NCBI GenBank assembly: GCA_964020155.1
Contig: OZ026559.1
Coordinates: 930,345 to 994,344 of the forward strand
DNA from: Chondrilla cf. caribensis
Taxonomy: Eukaryota; Porifera; Demospongiae; Chondrillida; Chondrillidae
DNA length: 64,000 nt
Direction of reading: 5' to 3'
Shown here: positions 25,401 through 38,263 of the stretch, piece after piece
Layout of the letters: every line of letters begins with the position of its first letter
How positions within the stretch are numbered: position 1 is the stretch's first letter
Notes under the pieces: model-generated
The model's database searches: none
What the model was told of the DNA's origin: nothing
What the model saw: the letters and a program-made list of their open reading frames with translations, nothing else
Made by a program: the position numbers and the translations under genes

Positions 25401-27765
25401 GAAATGACAGGAAACAAGTATAATACTACACATAAGTATATGTACTACACAATAAAATCTATATTTGACAATGTATGTATTCAAAATAGGCTAAATGTAT
25501 TCATTCATTGTAGCAAAAGATCCAACTGTTCCATCAGCTGCTATTGCTGATGTCAATATGTCAGCAAATGGACCTTTGCAAGGTGCATGGACGAACCCAA
25601 CTGATTACAATCCTCCCCAGGGTATGATAGTCATTGGCACATATCACCTGTACTTACTATGTACACCAATGTACTGTAGCACTTCCCGTCTTTTATGTGT
25701 AGTAGATGAGCATTACAGTGAGCCGTCCAAGCCACTGACAGTACAGTACCTGATGCCCTACATCAATGACCTTGCTGATGATGTGGTATCAATTTCTGGA
25801 TGGCTTGGTATGGGCAGTGAGTTGCCTGCGATTAGAAGAACGTTTGGCATGATAACTCCTGGGGAACAGCTCCAAGAGCTCCTGAAGAAATGGTTGGAAG
25901 ACACTGAATGTCCCACTGCCCCTCACACTTGGGAGTACTTTGTAAGAGTGGTTCGAGGAGTCAGGAAAGGACACGTGGCTGATAAAATTGTGGAAGATGT
26001 CTTCACAGGTGACATTAATATTACTGTGGGTGTATGTTCTTAGCCTGATTGTTTTCAAATTTGCTGGTAGCACCCATTTTTGGACACTGTAAGACATGTC
26101 CCGACGCCTATCACCACAAGCAACAATTTGAATATAAACAACAAAATTGTATACATACAGTCATGTCCTCATACACACTATGTGTATGTAATGCTACATA
26201 ATATATACTATTCTGTCCTTTTATACATTTACAGATGGTGGACTACCATCCCATCCCGTAGCCCTGGAGAAGTATGTAGTCTCCAAAATGGCTGACAATT
26301 GGTACCAATTCGGCATTCATCTTGGGTTACCTGAGGACACTTTGAAAGACATTGCTGAAACCAAATTATTGATCAAAAATTCCGCTCGATGTTTGGTTAT
26401 GTTTCAACGCTGGATGGAAGAAATTGGTCTTGTTGAGAACAAGATGGACAAGATAGAACAAGCCATGAAAGAAGTTATGAAGGTAAAATGAGTAATTGTG
26501 CAGACAACTGGCTCCCCAGTTGGCCAAATCCGCCATATGTGTGTGCGGCTGCTGTCACCTACATATGTACATAGGTAATGCTATATACAGTGCATTCAAC
26601 ATGGTCCTTCTCAGCCTGGTTGCAATTGGTTGTTCTCAGCATGACAAATTTGCAGGATCTCAAAGCATGCTACAGTATTGTGTATGATATGTACTTGTAT
26701 GTATCCCTGTCAATTATTATTTCATGTCACTATGGCATCATGGGTTGTATTTCTTGTCTGTGTGATGGATTTAGTATGTGATGTACTGCAACAGTAACAT
26801 ACATTTGGAGTTGTTTCCATGCAACCTCACTGTGTGTGTGTCTTTGGTTCAGGTATGCAAGTCATATTTGCTAGTAGTAACACACGTACACACAAGGTAA
26901 TATGATATTTTCACCTTATTAGGTCACTGGAGATGAGAAATCAGGAATGACATCCACGTGTGAAAGTGAACAAGGTATGTATGTGCATACATATGTAGAT
27001 TTCGTAAAAAATATTAGAGTAGAATTTCCAGTGGCCTGGGATGCATCTGTAAAGTTTGAAAAAAAGGCTACTGAATATCCATGGGTATATTGGGGAAGAC
27101 AATTGATCTCCCCTCATGCAGAGGAAATTGTAGTAATCTACATTATGTACACGTTTGCATAATAATTGTGTATTGCATAATATTTTTTTCGAAGGAGAGG
27201 CATCTCCGATAAGCAACGATGCAATCCCTGCTTGGGTAGAGAAAATGGCCGACAATTGGTTCAATTTTGGTATTGCCCTTGGCTTCTCTGAAGAGGACTT
27301 ACAGTCCATCAAGGATTCCAATGACGATGATGTAGCTCGTTGTTCTGCCATGATGTATCGTTGGCTAAGAACTGGTGATCGAAGGGAAAAGACCCACGAG
27401 AGGTTGTTACGAGCAGCAAAGGAGGCTGCTCCTGCAGTGGTTCCTAATGGAATAAGTCCAGAACCACCATCTTATTCAGGTACCAAAAATTCAAACACTA
27501 ACTCCTACAGCAAATTCTAGACCAGGCCTTACATTGATTGTATATGTACGTATATAGTTAACTGGATGTTTGATCACTAAGGTGGCTGTCACAGAGAATT
27601 ACATGTACATACATTCTTATGTAGTACATGCGTGTTTGTTGCTACAAAATGATTATTTAGTCAAGTCAGTTAACATAATGTGCATAACATTATAGAGCAC
27701 TCTTGTCTTCTACAGAATCCGAAACAGTTGACCCAGAGGTACCTCATTATATACTTGAAGTATGA
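19489..27765 (+). CDS. Family member C: 3-TM - PEPRQ repeat linker - ZU5 - UPA-like - three death domains
   Basis: Fifteen exons, about 990 aa, frame exact: 19489-19504 (ATG), 19654-19767 (TM1), 19884-20054 (TM2), 20962-21105 (TM3), 21188-21259 (acidic), 22854-23273 (linker), 23418-24031 (ZU5), 24110-24265, 24332-24551 (UPA-like), 25514-25621, 25706-26008 (DD1), 26235-26482 (DD2), 26923-26974, 27195-27479 (DD3), 27716-27765 (stop TGA). TM1 ends in WKYRDRE, which with the positive-inside rule suggests N-out/C-in. The linker exon carries 17 units of a five-residue EP(R/H)QP repeat. ZU5 spans the strands from GGTF to HHWA. In place of the TTTTTAG used elsewhere before DD3, this copy has TTTTTCGAAG, so the exon likely begins three bases later and loses one codon without a frame change. 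The C-terminus is ILEV. A 1-kb mariner-like element and a foldback sit in the intron before the linker exon. Confidence 0.85.
21416..22405. mobile_element. About 1-kb TA-flanked element in intron of member C
   Basis: Ends CAGTGGAAACTC and GAGGTTCTACTG are flanked by TA on both sides, the signature of Tc1/mariner-type insertion. Inside, a second inverted pair (GTATAAAAGGGnGGGTGGT, at about 21647 and 22355) suggests a nested or composite element. Minus-strand open frames of 74-96 codons inside are not recognised. Confidence 0.65.
22505..22632. mobile_element. Foldback element, GATACAGACAC family
   Basis: Arms of about 45 bases carrying CCTGGGTG..CTACAG and ATACAGACACTT pair around a central spacer. 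Related to 59459-59599. Confidence 0.65.
22970..23224 (+). repeat. Coding minisatellite, 17 x 15 bp
   Basis: Seventeen uninterrupted 15-base units encode EP(R/H)QP with a few variants (ESHQP, ELCQS, GPHLP at the edges). Arg and His units differ by one transition at a CpG (CGC versus CAC). The equivalent linker exons of D and F have no expansion, only isolated EPRL/EPHL traces in D. Unit number is likely polymorphic. Confidence 0.95.
24760..25330. mobile_element. Possible inserted repeat in intron of member C
   Basis: The segment starts with an inverted repeat (GTTAAGACAC.. to ..ATGTCTTAAC, 24772-24845) and has GC-richer sequence than the flanks, including GCGATTCGAACAAAAACTAC. A 76-codon open frame at 25029-25259 is not recognised. 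Exact ends are not defined. Confidence 0.35.
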
Positions 27766-28607
27766 GGATCGTTTTTATACCCATCATCATGCAAGAATAT
27801 TGCTTATTTCTTAGCTATGCAATTTTTACCAATTGTAATATTTGCATATTTAGTTTTATAAAGTACTTAATATTCACAAATGTTACTATGCCATGTTCGC
27901 ACCATTGATTTACTGTTATGCTGGAGCTAAAATGTATATTATACCTATTGTGTTATTTTGCACAACATGTAGTCGCTGATGGATGTCTTAATGTTTGCTT
28001 GATTTCAAATTGTGGATTATTGTTTGCATTCACCAGTACACACACTTTTATTATGATTATGCAATACACGCTTTAGTCTAGTTCGGGAAGCGCATTCCGG
28101 CAACACAGCGCCCTTAGGCGCCTATCACAGTAATCCAGCTTGCTAGACTAAACATCTCCAAATAAGACTCTTACCTTTTTATCTTCAGCCGCGTGTACTA
28201 CAGAGTTGGGCGTTAACTAGATAAAGTGACCGTGTTTGATCAAGTTTGCAGCAAATTTCAAGATTCCCATGTCAATCGGTAATGTTAATTATACTTGTGC
28301 ATTCATCCCCATGCAGGGTGCACGGAAGGACTTAATATTTAATCTATTGGTCGATTTGCTCGACTCCGCATGAGAAACTCTTCAAGTGGCCAGAGAGCCA
28401 ATACAAATTTGTTAATGCGTCCATTAGTTAGGCTTGCATTTCCGTTGTTGACTACTCTAATTTAGATAGCTAATGTATGTAACTGAGTTAAATTCGTCAT
28501 CTATGGATATTTTAGTCCGTGATACCTCGATTTATAAAGTTCTGTGTTATTTTTTGTTTAGTCACCATTGCCACTCGCTATTTGTTCCTACCTGCGTACT
28601 GAGTACG
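27766..28607. other. Intergenic C to D
   Basis: About 840 bases. Contains the repeat block shared with 18190 and 39490, then the promoter-like block of D. No gene is seen. Confidence 0.5.
28200..28300 (+). promoter_or_regulatory. Conserved upstream block, member D
   Basis: Contains AGAGTTGGGCGTTAACTAG and a following GTGTTTGATCAAGTTTGCAG, matching the blocks before C, E and F. It lies about 350 bases before the ATG exon of D. Confidence 0.4.
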
Positions 28608-31600
28608 ATGGATTCAACGACAAGTGGGTTACTTAAAGTGTTTATTACCTTTAATTGCGAGTGAATGTTGTTATAAGCTCAGTTAATACATTGAAAAAGC
28701 TGTATCTCGAAGACCACAATAATATTATATTGCGTTCAGTATTAACCATAATTTGATGTTACTTATACATTTCCTAATCCTATAATTATAGATTATGATG
28801 AAACAGTATGGATTACTTTACTTCTTTTGGCCAATGGAGTCGTGCTCGTCACATCATGTCTCAGTATAATAGTTTTTTTCTGTTGTATCTGCATGTTTCA
28901 ACACCAAGCAGGTGAGTTTTAGACAGATTCTCTCATAGTAATCACTGAATCATATCTGAAACTGAACACATGATCTGCTATGTATAACTCTTCCATTCTA
29001 TTTATTTCCAGATGACCATGTAGAATCTCCAAGTAGCCATTTTATTGTAATGTCATGCACATTTGCATGCATTTGTGGACTTGCATTCATCCTAACCAGT
29101 GATATCACCGTTATAATAATATGCCTACTTGTGCCAGGAATAGCTTGTGAAGGTAATTTCATCAATACTATAATTATAGTGTAATATACCAAATTATGCA
29201 GTATTTAACTTGGTATATTACACTAACATAAGCAAATTTAAAACCATTTTTAATCCCAATTATAAATTATTATTTTGTATTCCTCTCCAGGTTTGAGTGG
29301 GGCAATCTTCTTCTTATCAACCATACTGCTGATGGTATGTCTGATTGTTAGTTCAATATATTATATGTGTAGGTATTACAGGAACAGAAGGAATTCTAGA
29401 AATCGGCAACGTCGCCTGTCTGGTAAGCAATTCAAATACATAATTAAAAATGATATAATAGATAATTTCCAGCTACTTAACATCACCATCAACATCCATC
29501 CTCACAGATTTTCCGGAATTGCCATATGTCCCTCGTTCATCTAACTCTATTCTTACTGAAAGGACCCAACTACAGGCTATTAGCCCTCATTCATTTACAG
29601 AACAAAGTGAATTTTATGATTCTGAAGATTCCAATTCAGACGATCAAGGTGATGTGCAAATATACATTGCTTTAAGGCCAACACTTGTTTTTAGCTAGAG
29701 ATGTAGGATCATGATGGTATAGACCAATATTATAGTGATCATAAAGATAATTATGATATGTAACCATGTCCATAAGAGCTAACGCAAGTCACACTACGCA
29801 GCAGTAACTGAATTCACTAATAACTCAAGTAATCTCCAAACCGAGTCTAAACTTCTAGCTTCTAGACTAAGAACAACAGTGAGGTTCTGCTAAAAGAATA
29901 ATACACACAGAAGAATAATAATGGATCACACAGAATAATGCTAAGTGTTAAGCAGGATGGGGCCTGAACTGGCTAGACACAGATACTAAGATGAATAGAG
30001 AGGATGATCCCTTTAGCACAAATATGATATTATTATAATAATACTGAAGGTAAAATGATTCACAGACAGAAACCTCATAACTACAAGCATTGTCCATCAC
30101 AACACGTGTGCATACACAATGTCAATGCACATATACATTGACAAAACTACACATTGACAACCCTGTTACAGATATAACACCCAATTAGTAAAATTCACAC
30201 ATTTAAATTCAAACCATTTTGCATTCTGTACAGAAAAGCCAAAAAACCCAAACGGAAACTTTCAGCATATATTATGCCAACTAGATGAACAGCCTACCAA
30301 CAAACACCTGTACACTATGTAATAATGTACTAGGAGCTAGCTAGGTATATGCTGCAGTAACATAATATTATGTAAATAGTATACAATTTCGTTTAATACT
30401 TAGAAGTTTAATACAAAGAGCCAACTTCATGGTGGATTTTGTATTTCCTAGAAACCTTTGACTGAATACAGATAATATAACTTTCAATCATTTAACCATT
30501 GTCTGCAATTCTGTATAATATTACAGTGAATATTCGTTAATCCGCCAAACTGTTTTATCTGCCATGGCTATGCTATACAAGTAATCCGCCATCTCGCAAT
30601 TCCACCATCTGCCTTTCTTCTGTGAACCAATTTGCACTTTTGTATGGACTTCAGATACAGATAATCTGCCAATTTTCAAGAAGTTGTCTTAGTGTAGAGT
30701 AAAATAGCAGCAAAGTGTTCTAAAGTTGACTTGATAATGAAGCAGAAGAAAAAGTTTTCCGATTGCAGAAAGAGGAATCCAACAACAACGTAAAAAATAC
30801 TCACAGACCGTTTCTTGAAGACGCAGAACGTACAAATTGCGCGACAAATGGTAGGAGACATCTCAAAGAAGATCAGTATAATCTGCCATATCATTAATCT
30901 GCCAAAATTTCGCCTGAACCAATTGCGGCAGATTAATGAATATTCACTGTATGAAGTATGTACTTGGTCCAAATTTAAAGCTGATTTATGATGTATGCAT
31001 TTTCCATTCCTTCATTATTGATGACATGTACATTTCTTGCAGGTAGCAGAGACAATTTGCTAAAATATGGATTCGGTCAAGAAAAAATTTCTCCAGGAAA
31101 GAAATTTGATCCTGTAACTGAATGTCATTATTATGTCCATTTTTCTGAACCTCGCTTAACCGAACTTCACCAACCTAAAGATCAACTTAAACATCATGAA
31201 CCTGAACCTCACCTAGTACGCGAATTTGAACATGAAAGTTGCTTCAGTCTCCCTAAATTGCACAATAGTGTTCAGCACCAGCAATTTTGTGAAATGCTTC
31301 AAGTTACTCATGAATCACACCAGTGGAGTCAGGAAAGTGAAAATACCACTGCATGTGAAAGTAGTCATTTGGACATGAATGAAGAAGCAGGACCATGTGG
31401 AAAAATGCCTACTTCCTCGTTTTCAGCTGTGTCAGGTTCTCCAGAGCTAGATTATATTAAGTCCATTGTAATTATTTTATATGTGACTTTGATAAATCCC
31501 TGCAGAAGTCAATGTTCCTGAGCACATTACTCAAACCTGCTTTGTTCTGGGAGACGTCCACACCCTCCAAATCACCGACCAGGGTGGTACCTTCTCTCTC

Positions 31601-33926
31601 CATCCTTTTGGACCATGTGGAGGTGAAGAACAAGTGGAGTGTTGTGCTACGTTGGAGGCTCCACCTGGTGTTGTGGGCAGTGGTGTCACTGTGAGTGTCC
31701 ACTATGCCATCATCCTGGACGGACCCTTCAAGTTCCCTGAGGAGTGGGAGAGAACAAGTGTAGTTCTCTACATCAACTGTCCTGATAGTCGATTCCTGAT
31801 TGAGCCACTCACAGTGAACCTACATCACTGGGCTGTATCCTCTGGGACTTCTCGTATGTGTTTCTTGAAGTCCAACCATCTTTTACAAAAAGGGCAAACC
31901 GAGTTCACTTTCAAGTGTCATGCAAATGCTATCCCCTCCCAGACAAATGTGGCAAGTGTGTACCTCAAAAACCACTTCTGCCTTGTTTGCACAGCTGCGG
32001 CCAAATCCAGTGCTCCTTCAAGGTACTTTGGGATGTTGCTTAGTGAACCATTGCACAATGGTATTCAGGAGTTTTGGCTGTGCATCACGTATGGTGTACC
32101 ATCATGGATCTTGGTTAGTGTAATCCACTGAGCAGTTTGAGTGATGGTGTGACTTACACTTTCAATTGAATAGGCTGTGAGAGAGTATTATCGTAAGAGT
32201 GAAGGTTCTATGCAGCATCCCGGTATTCCACAACACAAGGAACTACAAATCTCTGGGAACAAGGTGACTATCGACATAAGGAACGATAGTGGTCCAGGAT
32301 GGTCTCTAGAAGTGACTAAACATGAGGTGCTCACTGCATGTGGAGCTTTATTATAGATAGTGTAGATGCTCATATCTTATGCTTGATTTTGCATATGGTG
32401 TGGGATTTCAATCAAGTATTGTGTACATGCTCTTCTTGCAATGTAGGTATTGTTGACAGAGCTGAAACTGTTATCCGAGTACAGTGACTGCAAAGAGAAA
32501 AAATTAGCTTTTGAGATGGGGTGCTATCCACCGTCAGCTACATTCACTACATGTCACACATCACCACCTTCCCCTGAGACTCATGATCAAGTCCTGAATG
32601 TTGTCTATCTCTCATCAGAAGAGGACAATCGCATCTCTTTCTCCTTCCCTGTGCACAATAGTAAAGGTAAGCCAACTGAATACTGACTTCATTTGTTCAT
32701 ACATAATTTAGACAGGTCTAGGGTATATAGGTGGTTTTTAGATTTGTACAAAGCCATCTCCCCGTCTAGACATCACAGTAGGTAACTGAATTCAAAGGAT
32801 GTGGTCTTATAGCGGGCTGAAGGTTTAGTTTTCTAATGTATCAGCATTCTGTATCATCATATGCAATATTTTCAGCCATGGAATTGAATAAAGCTCCACT
32901 TTTGTAACCTTATCTATGGGGCCAGTGTAGCCCCTTAATTTCTGTAGATTAACCTCAATCCGAAATGTCCACTGCTAGATTGTATGTGCATATATGCAAT
33001 GGGTGTACAGCTTTGCAATTGTATGCTATCACATGCTTGTTCTTTCTCATAATAATTATTAGACGTAGTTGCACAATTGAATGTCCCCCGTTCTTCCATC
33101 CAAATGTCCCTTGATCCAGTGAGAATAGGCTGGGGTGAGTCAGAATTGTGCACATCTTCTTTCATTTCTACATAGAGTTATAGTATCATTGCAGTCCTCA
33201 GTTATACATAGTCTACATTTATCCATATGTGCGTACATACGTACATGCACTATGTATGTATGTACATATATATAATTTTATATGTACATATACTTATTGT
33301 GTACACAAGTGTGATTGAGGTCAAAATATGGTTTCACGTTTTTGTAAACGATTTTTATTTTATTCCGGAATCATAGTCTATACCATTAGTAGAATTGGTC
33401 CTAAAAGTCCCATGATACGTCTTGTGATTTTGGAGATATACTCGATTTTCTACCGTATGCGTACAAATTGTCGCGGGATGTATATTTCGCAAACGCCCTG
33501 CACCTTAACCCTGACCACGATTTTAATTTTGCAAATGGTGGCCTGCAACTGCAATTTCGCAAATGAAATCAACACTTAGAGTGGCTCAGTGATCGTTTAG
33601 TATGCTGAAGATCGTTGCTGATCGGTTACCTTTACAGATCAATGTCTTCATTCCGATTTAGTAGTTGCGTTTGCAGATATCACGTCTACAAAGGTGTCTG
33701 GACTGCATCGGTAGGAGCAGTTCTTCAGTGCGAACGCGAACCCGGGAACAGTGAAGTTTATAAGTGTTACATAACTGGAAGTCGAAATGAAATAATATAG
33801 GGGGCAGCCCCTAAAAATTAATGGTTTGTGTTTTAGTGTTCTGGGGTAGTGTCATTGATTGATAACAAAAACCCAAATACATGAAAAATGAAGATATACC
33901 CATTTTCTCATATCTGCACACATATA

Positions 33927-33972
<46 letters not shown>

Positions 33973-36785
33973 GCATATAATTATTATCATGGTATAATAT
34001 AGATGACAACAGCCTTGGTGAGCCATCCAAGCCGCTGACAGTACAGCACCTGATGCCCTACATCAATGATCTTGCTGATGAGGTGGTATCAATTTCTGGA
34101 TGGCTTGGTATGGATGTGGAGTTGGAAGTGATTAGAAGAACGTTTGGCATGATATCCCCCAGGGAGCAGCTACAAGAACTCCTGAAGAAATGGTTGGAAG
34201 ACACTGAACGACCCACTGCCCCTCACACTTGGGAGTACATCGTAGGAGTGGTTCGAGGAGTCAGGAAGGGAAATGTGGCTGATAGGATCGTGGAAGATGT
34301 CTTCACAGGTGACAACTACTGTAGGTATATGTGCTCAGCCTGATTGTTTTCAAATTTGATGGTAACACCCATTTGTTTGGACACTGTAAAACATGTCCCA
34401 ACACCTATCACCACAACCACCAATTTGAATATGAGCAACAAACTTGTTTGTCTGTTATACAGTGGAACGTCTCTTTTCATGACAGCTTAAGACCTTACTT
34501 TTAGTCCTTATTACAGAGGTGTCCTCAATTCAGAGGTCATTGAATACATATAGTACTACACTTGGACACAGAATGGTGTCCTTATTATAGAGGTTTCCAC
34601 ATTTCAGAGGTTTGTAATGGAAAGGTCCTACTGTACATACAGGCATGCCCTCATACACACAATGTGTATGTAATGCTACAAATCTACTATTTTGCCCTTT
34701 TACTAAATTACAGAAAGTGGACTACCATCTGATCCCGTAGCCCTGGAGAAGTATGTAGTCTCCAAAATGGCTGACAATTGGTACCAATTCGGCATTCATC
34801 TCGGGTTACCTGAGGACACTTTGAAAGACATTGATGATTCCAAATTATTGATCAAAAATTCTGCTCGATGTTTGGTTATGTTTCAGCAATGGATGAAAGA
34901 AATTGGTCCTGTTGAGAACAAGATGGACAAGATAGAACAAGCCATGAAAGAAGTTATGAAGGTAAAATGAGTAATTGTGCTGTCACGAAAAATATGGTCT
35001 ACTGCCAAAAACAGTCCCGGGGACCGGAAATAGCGGCAAAACCAGTCCGTGCGGACTGGTTTCCGACGTCCTAAATGGTCCGCTTGTGCCTAAACCTAAA
35101 CTTAACCCCAACCCTAAACCTAAACCTAAACCTAAACCCTAACCCGGACCCTAATCCTAATCCTAACCCTAACCCTGACCATTTTTGATGGTATATTGAG
35201 TCCCAGGGAGACCAAATATGGTGCCAAAAAACGTCTGGGGGACCACTCTAGGCGGGGACCACTTTTCGTATGACAGTGCAAACAACTGATTCCCAATTGG
35301 CCAAATCCGCCATATGTATTGACACATGTCTACATACAGCGGCACTCTGCAGTTGTTGACTCCTACATACGTATGTACACATGCAGGTAATGCTATATAC
35401 AGTGCATTCAACACAGTCTTTCTCAGTCTGGTTGATTGTTCTCACCATGACAAATTTACTGGACCTCAAGGCATGCTTATTTAATCCAATTCTTCTGTTT
35501 TGTATATATACGTATACAGTGCAACTTGCTTAGTAAGTACCTGGGTTAGTACATACTCCTGGTTAGTGAATACACTTCACTCAGTCCCTAGCTCATGTAC
35601 ACTATGTCAACCAGTACTGATAGTAAGTACCTCTGATAAGAAGTACAGATTTGGTGGGCCCTTCAAGGTACTTACTAAGCAAGTTGGACTGTATATATAT
35701 AATATATATGCTGTATACACATCCCTTTAAATTACTGTTACATCACCATGGTATTGTGAGAGAAATGGCATTTCTTGTCTGTGGATTTGGTATATGATGT
35801 ACTTCACCAATAATATGCATTTTGATTCGTTACCATGGAATCTCCTAGTAGTATTGTATCACATTGGTTCATGAATGCAAGTCGTACTTGCTAGCAGTAA
35901 CACACAGCCAAAGGTAATATGATATTTTCACCTTATTAGGTCACTCGAGATGAGATATCAAGAATGACATCCTTGTGTGGAAGTGAACAAGGTATGTATG
36001 TGCATATGTAGGTTCCGTAAAATCTTCACAGTAGAATTTCCAGTTGGCCTGGGAGGCATCTGTAAAGTTTGAAGAAAAAAGCTACTGAATATCTGTGGGT
36101 ATATTGGGGAAGGCAAATGGCATCGCCTCATGCAGAGAAAACTATGTAATAATTGACATTTTGTACACAATTACATAATGATTTGCATATTTTGTTTTAG
36201 GAGGAGAGGCCTCTTCGTTAGGCAATGATGCAATCCCTGCGTGGGTAGAGAAAATGGCTGACAATTGGTTCAATTTTGGTGTTGCCCTCGGCGTCTCTAA
36301 AGAAGACTTACAGTCCATCAAGGATTCAAATGACGATGATGTAGCATGCTGTTCTGCCATGATGTATCGTTGGCTAAGAATCGGTGATCAAAGAGAAAAG
36401 TCCCACCAGAGGTTGTTACAAGCAGCAAAGAAAGTTACTCCTGTAGCGGTTCCTGATGGAATGAGTCCAGAACCACCACCTTATTCAGGTACCAATAGTT
36501 CAAATACTAATGCCTACAACAAGCGTTTGATCAGGCCTTGTACATAGACTGTACTTGTATGTTGTTAACTGGATGTTCAATCACCAAGGTGGCTATCAAA
36601 GAGAATTACATGCACATACATACTTAATATGTAGTACATGCATGTTTGTTGCTACAAAATGATCATAATATGCACAGTATTTTCTCCTACTGTACTACAG
36701 AATATTATATACTCTTATACTCCTGTCTTCTACAGAATTTGAAACAGTTGACCCAGATGTACCTCATTTTATACTTAAAGTATGA
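28608..36785 (+). CDS. Family member D: 3-TM - linker - ZU5 - UPA-like - three death domains
   Basis: Fifteen exons, about 979 aa, frame exact: 28608-28623 (ATG), 28792-28911 (TM1), 29012-29152 (TM2), 29291-29422 (TM3), 29508-29648 (acidic), 31043-31435 (linker), 31506-32113 (ZU5), 32174-32326, 32447-32666 (UPA-like), 33063-33134 (linker), 34003-34308 (DD1), 34714-34961 (DD2), 35940-35991, 36201-36488 (DD3), 36736-36785 (stop TGA). TM3 is followed by a strongly basic stretch rich in Arg and Asn, which supports a cytosolic C-terminal tail. The first residues, MDSTTN, are shared with F. The C-terminus is ILKV. Introns of this copy collected at least five insertions absent from paralogues (30524-30949, 33590-33822, 34460-34633, 34981-35275, 35517-35691), and no coding exon is disrupted. 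Role inferred from the ZU5-UPA-death-domain architecture of PIDD and UNC5: membrane-tethered scaffold for death-fold signalling. Confidence 0.87.
29177..29225. repeat. Perfect 16-bp inverted repeat in intron of member D
   Basis: TAGTGTAATATACCAA and its exact inverse are separated by 17 bases. Confidence 0.8.
30524..30949. mobile_element. Mariner/pogo-like MITE in intron of member D
   Basis: Termini CAGTGAATATTCGTTAATC and its near-exact inverse are flanked by TA on both sides. The same intron in F (about 57115-57130) has the uninterrupted sequence AATATTATGAAGTATG, an empty site with a single TA. No transposase is encoded. Confidence 0.9.
33590..33822. repeat. Repeat with GGGGCAGCCCC terminus in intron of member D
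   Basis: The end GTTACATAACTGGAAGTCG..AATATAGGGGGCAGCCCC matches, inverted, the start of the repeat at 40194, and GGCAGCCCCTAAAAA recurs at 51003. Its left boundary is unclear and may extend to about 33310. Confidence 0.5.
33930..33971. repeat. (TA)n microsatellite
   Basis: Perfect TA run about 30 bases before the DD1 acceptor of member D. Confidence 0.9.
34460..34633. mobile_element. TA-flanked MITE in intron of member D
   Basis: Ends CAGTGGAACGTC.. and ..GGTCCTACTG are flanked by TA. The equivalent introns of A and C continue uninterrupted into CATACAGGC or CATACAGTC. Confidence 0.8.
34981..35275. mobile_element. MITE carrying telomere-like repeats, TSD GTGC
   Basis: Termini TGTCACGAAAAATATGGTC and the inverse of TGTCATACGAAAAGTGGTC, with GTGC on both sides. 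Paralogues C and A are uninterrupted here (GTAATTGTGCAGACAACTGG in C). The middle (35094-35180) is an array of CCTAAA/CCCTAA units. Confidence 0.85.
35517..35691. mobile_element. TA-flanked MITE, TTGCTTAGTAAGTACCT family
   Basis: Inverted termini of about 27 bases (CAGTGCAACTTGCTTAGTAA and inverse) are flanked by TA. A partial second copy, reversed, is at 62812-62928. Confidence 0.85.
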
Positions 36786-38263
36786 GGGTGGTTCTGTATA
36801 TTCCATCATCGTGCAAGAACATTGCTTATTTCTGAGCTATACAATTTTCACCAATTGCAATATTTTCATGTTTACTTTTATAATGTACTTAATGTTCCCA
36901 AATGTTAGTATGACGTGTTTGGTATTCTGATGTGCATACCATCTTTATAGTCAAGATATGACAGTCACACACCTTTCAGCTGCAGTTATTTTTTATTTGT
37001 TCATAATTCCCATGCCACCAATATGATACTTAACTGATCATGCAGTCTACAGAGATTTTCATTCTAATATTTGTGCAATGCACCTTGTGTGTATACTGTG
37101 ACATTGTACTATATTATTACCACTCAAATTTAATTCCTCTAATACGCATATATAGGCCCATATAAGTATGAAATTAAAGCAAAGAATTAAACACGATTTA
37201 TACATGTATACACGTATGCGTATATATAGGACATGATTTGCAGCTAGTATATACAAGCCTCCATAATAATTATATTACCTTGCATTAACATAGTCTGGCT
37301 GGCCAGACTAGCAATAGCATTAACAAGGCACTCCGCCATTTTTTCAGTATATTGCATCACATTTTGAAGCCATTTTATTACAGGTGTATTCAATTCGCCA
37401 TCTCTACTTGGAGGAAAATCTCCTTTGTATATATATGGCCATGGGCTAAAGCGTACAGGTTCAAATTCCAAGCTAGAGCTGGAGGTGAGATAAATCGTTT
37501 AAAACGCATTATCTGTCTTCGATGTCAAATTAAGTGTGGAATGGGGTAAATTGAGACACGTACGGGTTAATATGAACCGCACACCGCCATTAATGGAAGT
37601 CATTGAAAAGGGCATTGAAAACAGAACGTTATCCTCTTCCTTTGAAAAAACATTAATACTCATACGTGTTCACACTGTCTAAGGTGTATTTGTTGTGTCC
37701 GAGGTGAATGTCTGCAGTGTCTCGAGTGCCTGTAGTGTTGCTCCATGGGCCCTTTTATTATCAACAAATTGTCTTTCTAGAATGTTTTTGTCACTAATCT
37801 GGTCCTGCACACATACAAGCTAATGATGTGTTAGATTATGTACAACCTGTCAATGAATGTGTGGGTGTGGGTGTGGGTGTGGGTGTGGTGAGTGTGTGGG
37901 TATATGTGGTGTGAGTGTGGGGGTGTACTCATATGCATATTGTTGCCTGCACACTTTGTTACATCATGTAGTAAGAGATGTATAGTATGTGTATAAGTGC
38001 AAGCAAACAGTGGGGATTGTATATATAGGACCACCCAAGAGATCACTGAAAGGTTGTATCTAAAGACAGGTGGTGTATTTTCAGAGGTGCTTCACTATAG
38101 CTGAATTGATATAGGGAATATAGTCCAACAACGGTCACTGAGGACAGGTGGTCATTGTGTACAGGCGATCTTTATAACAGTTTCCTCTCAATCATGTTTC
38201 TGTGGTGGTTTGAGGTGTAATTCAGTGATGTGTATCTCTTCACCCTGCCAACTCCTCTTACAG

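Noticed and set aside
35094..35180. Chromosome end or true telomere
   Set aside because: Degenerate units inside an element with target duplication, in the middle of an intron.
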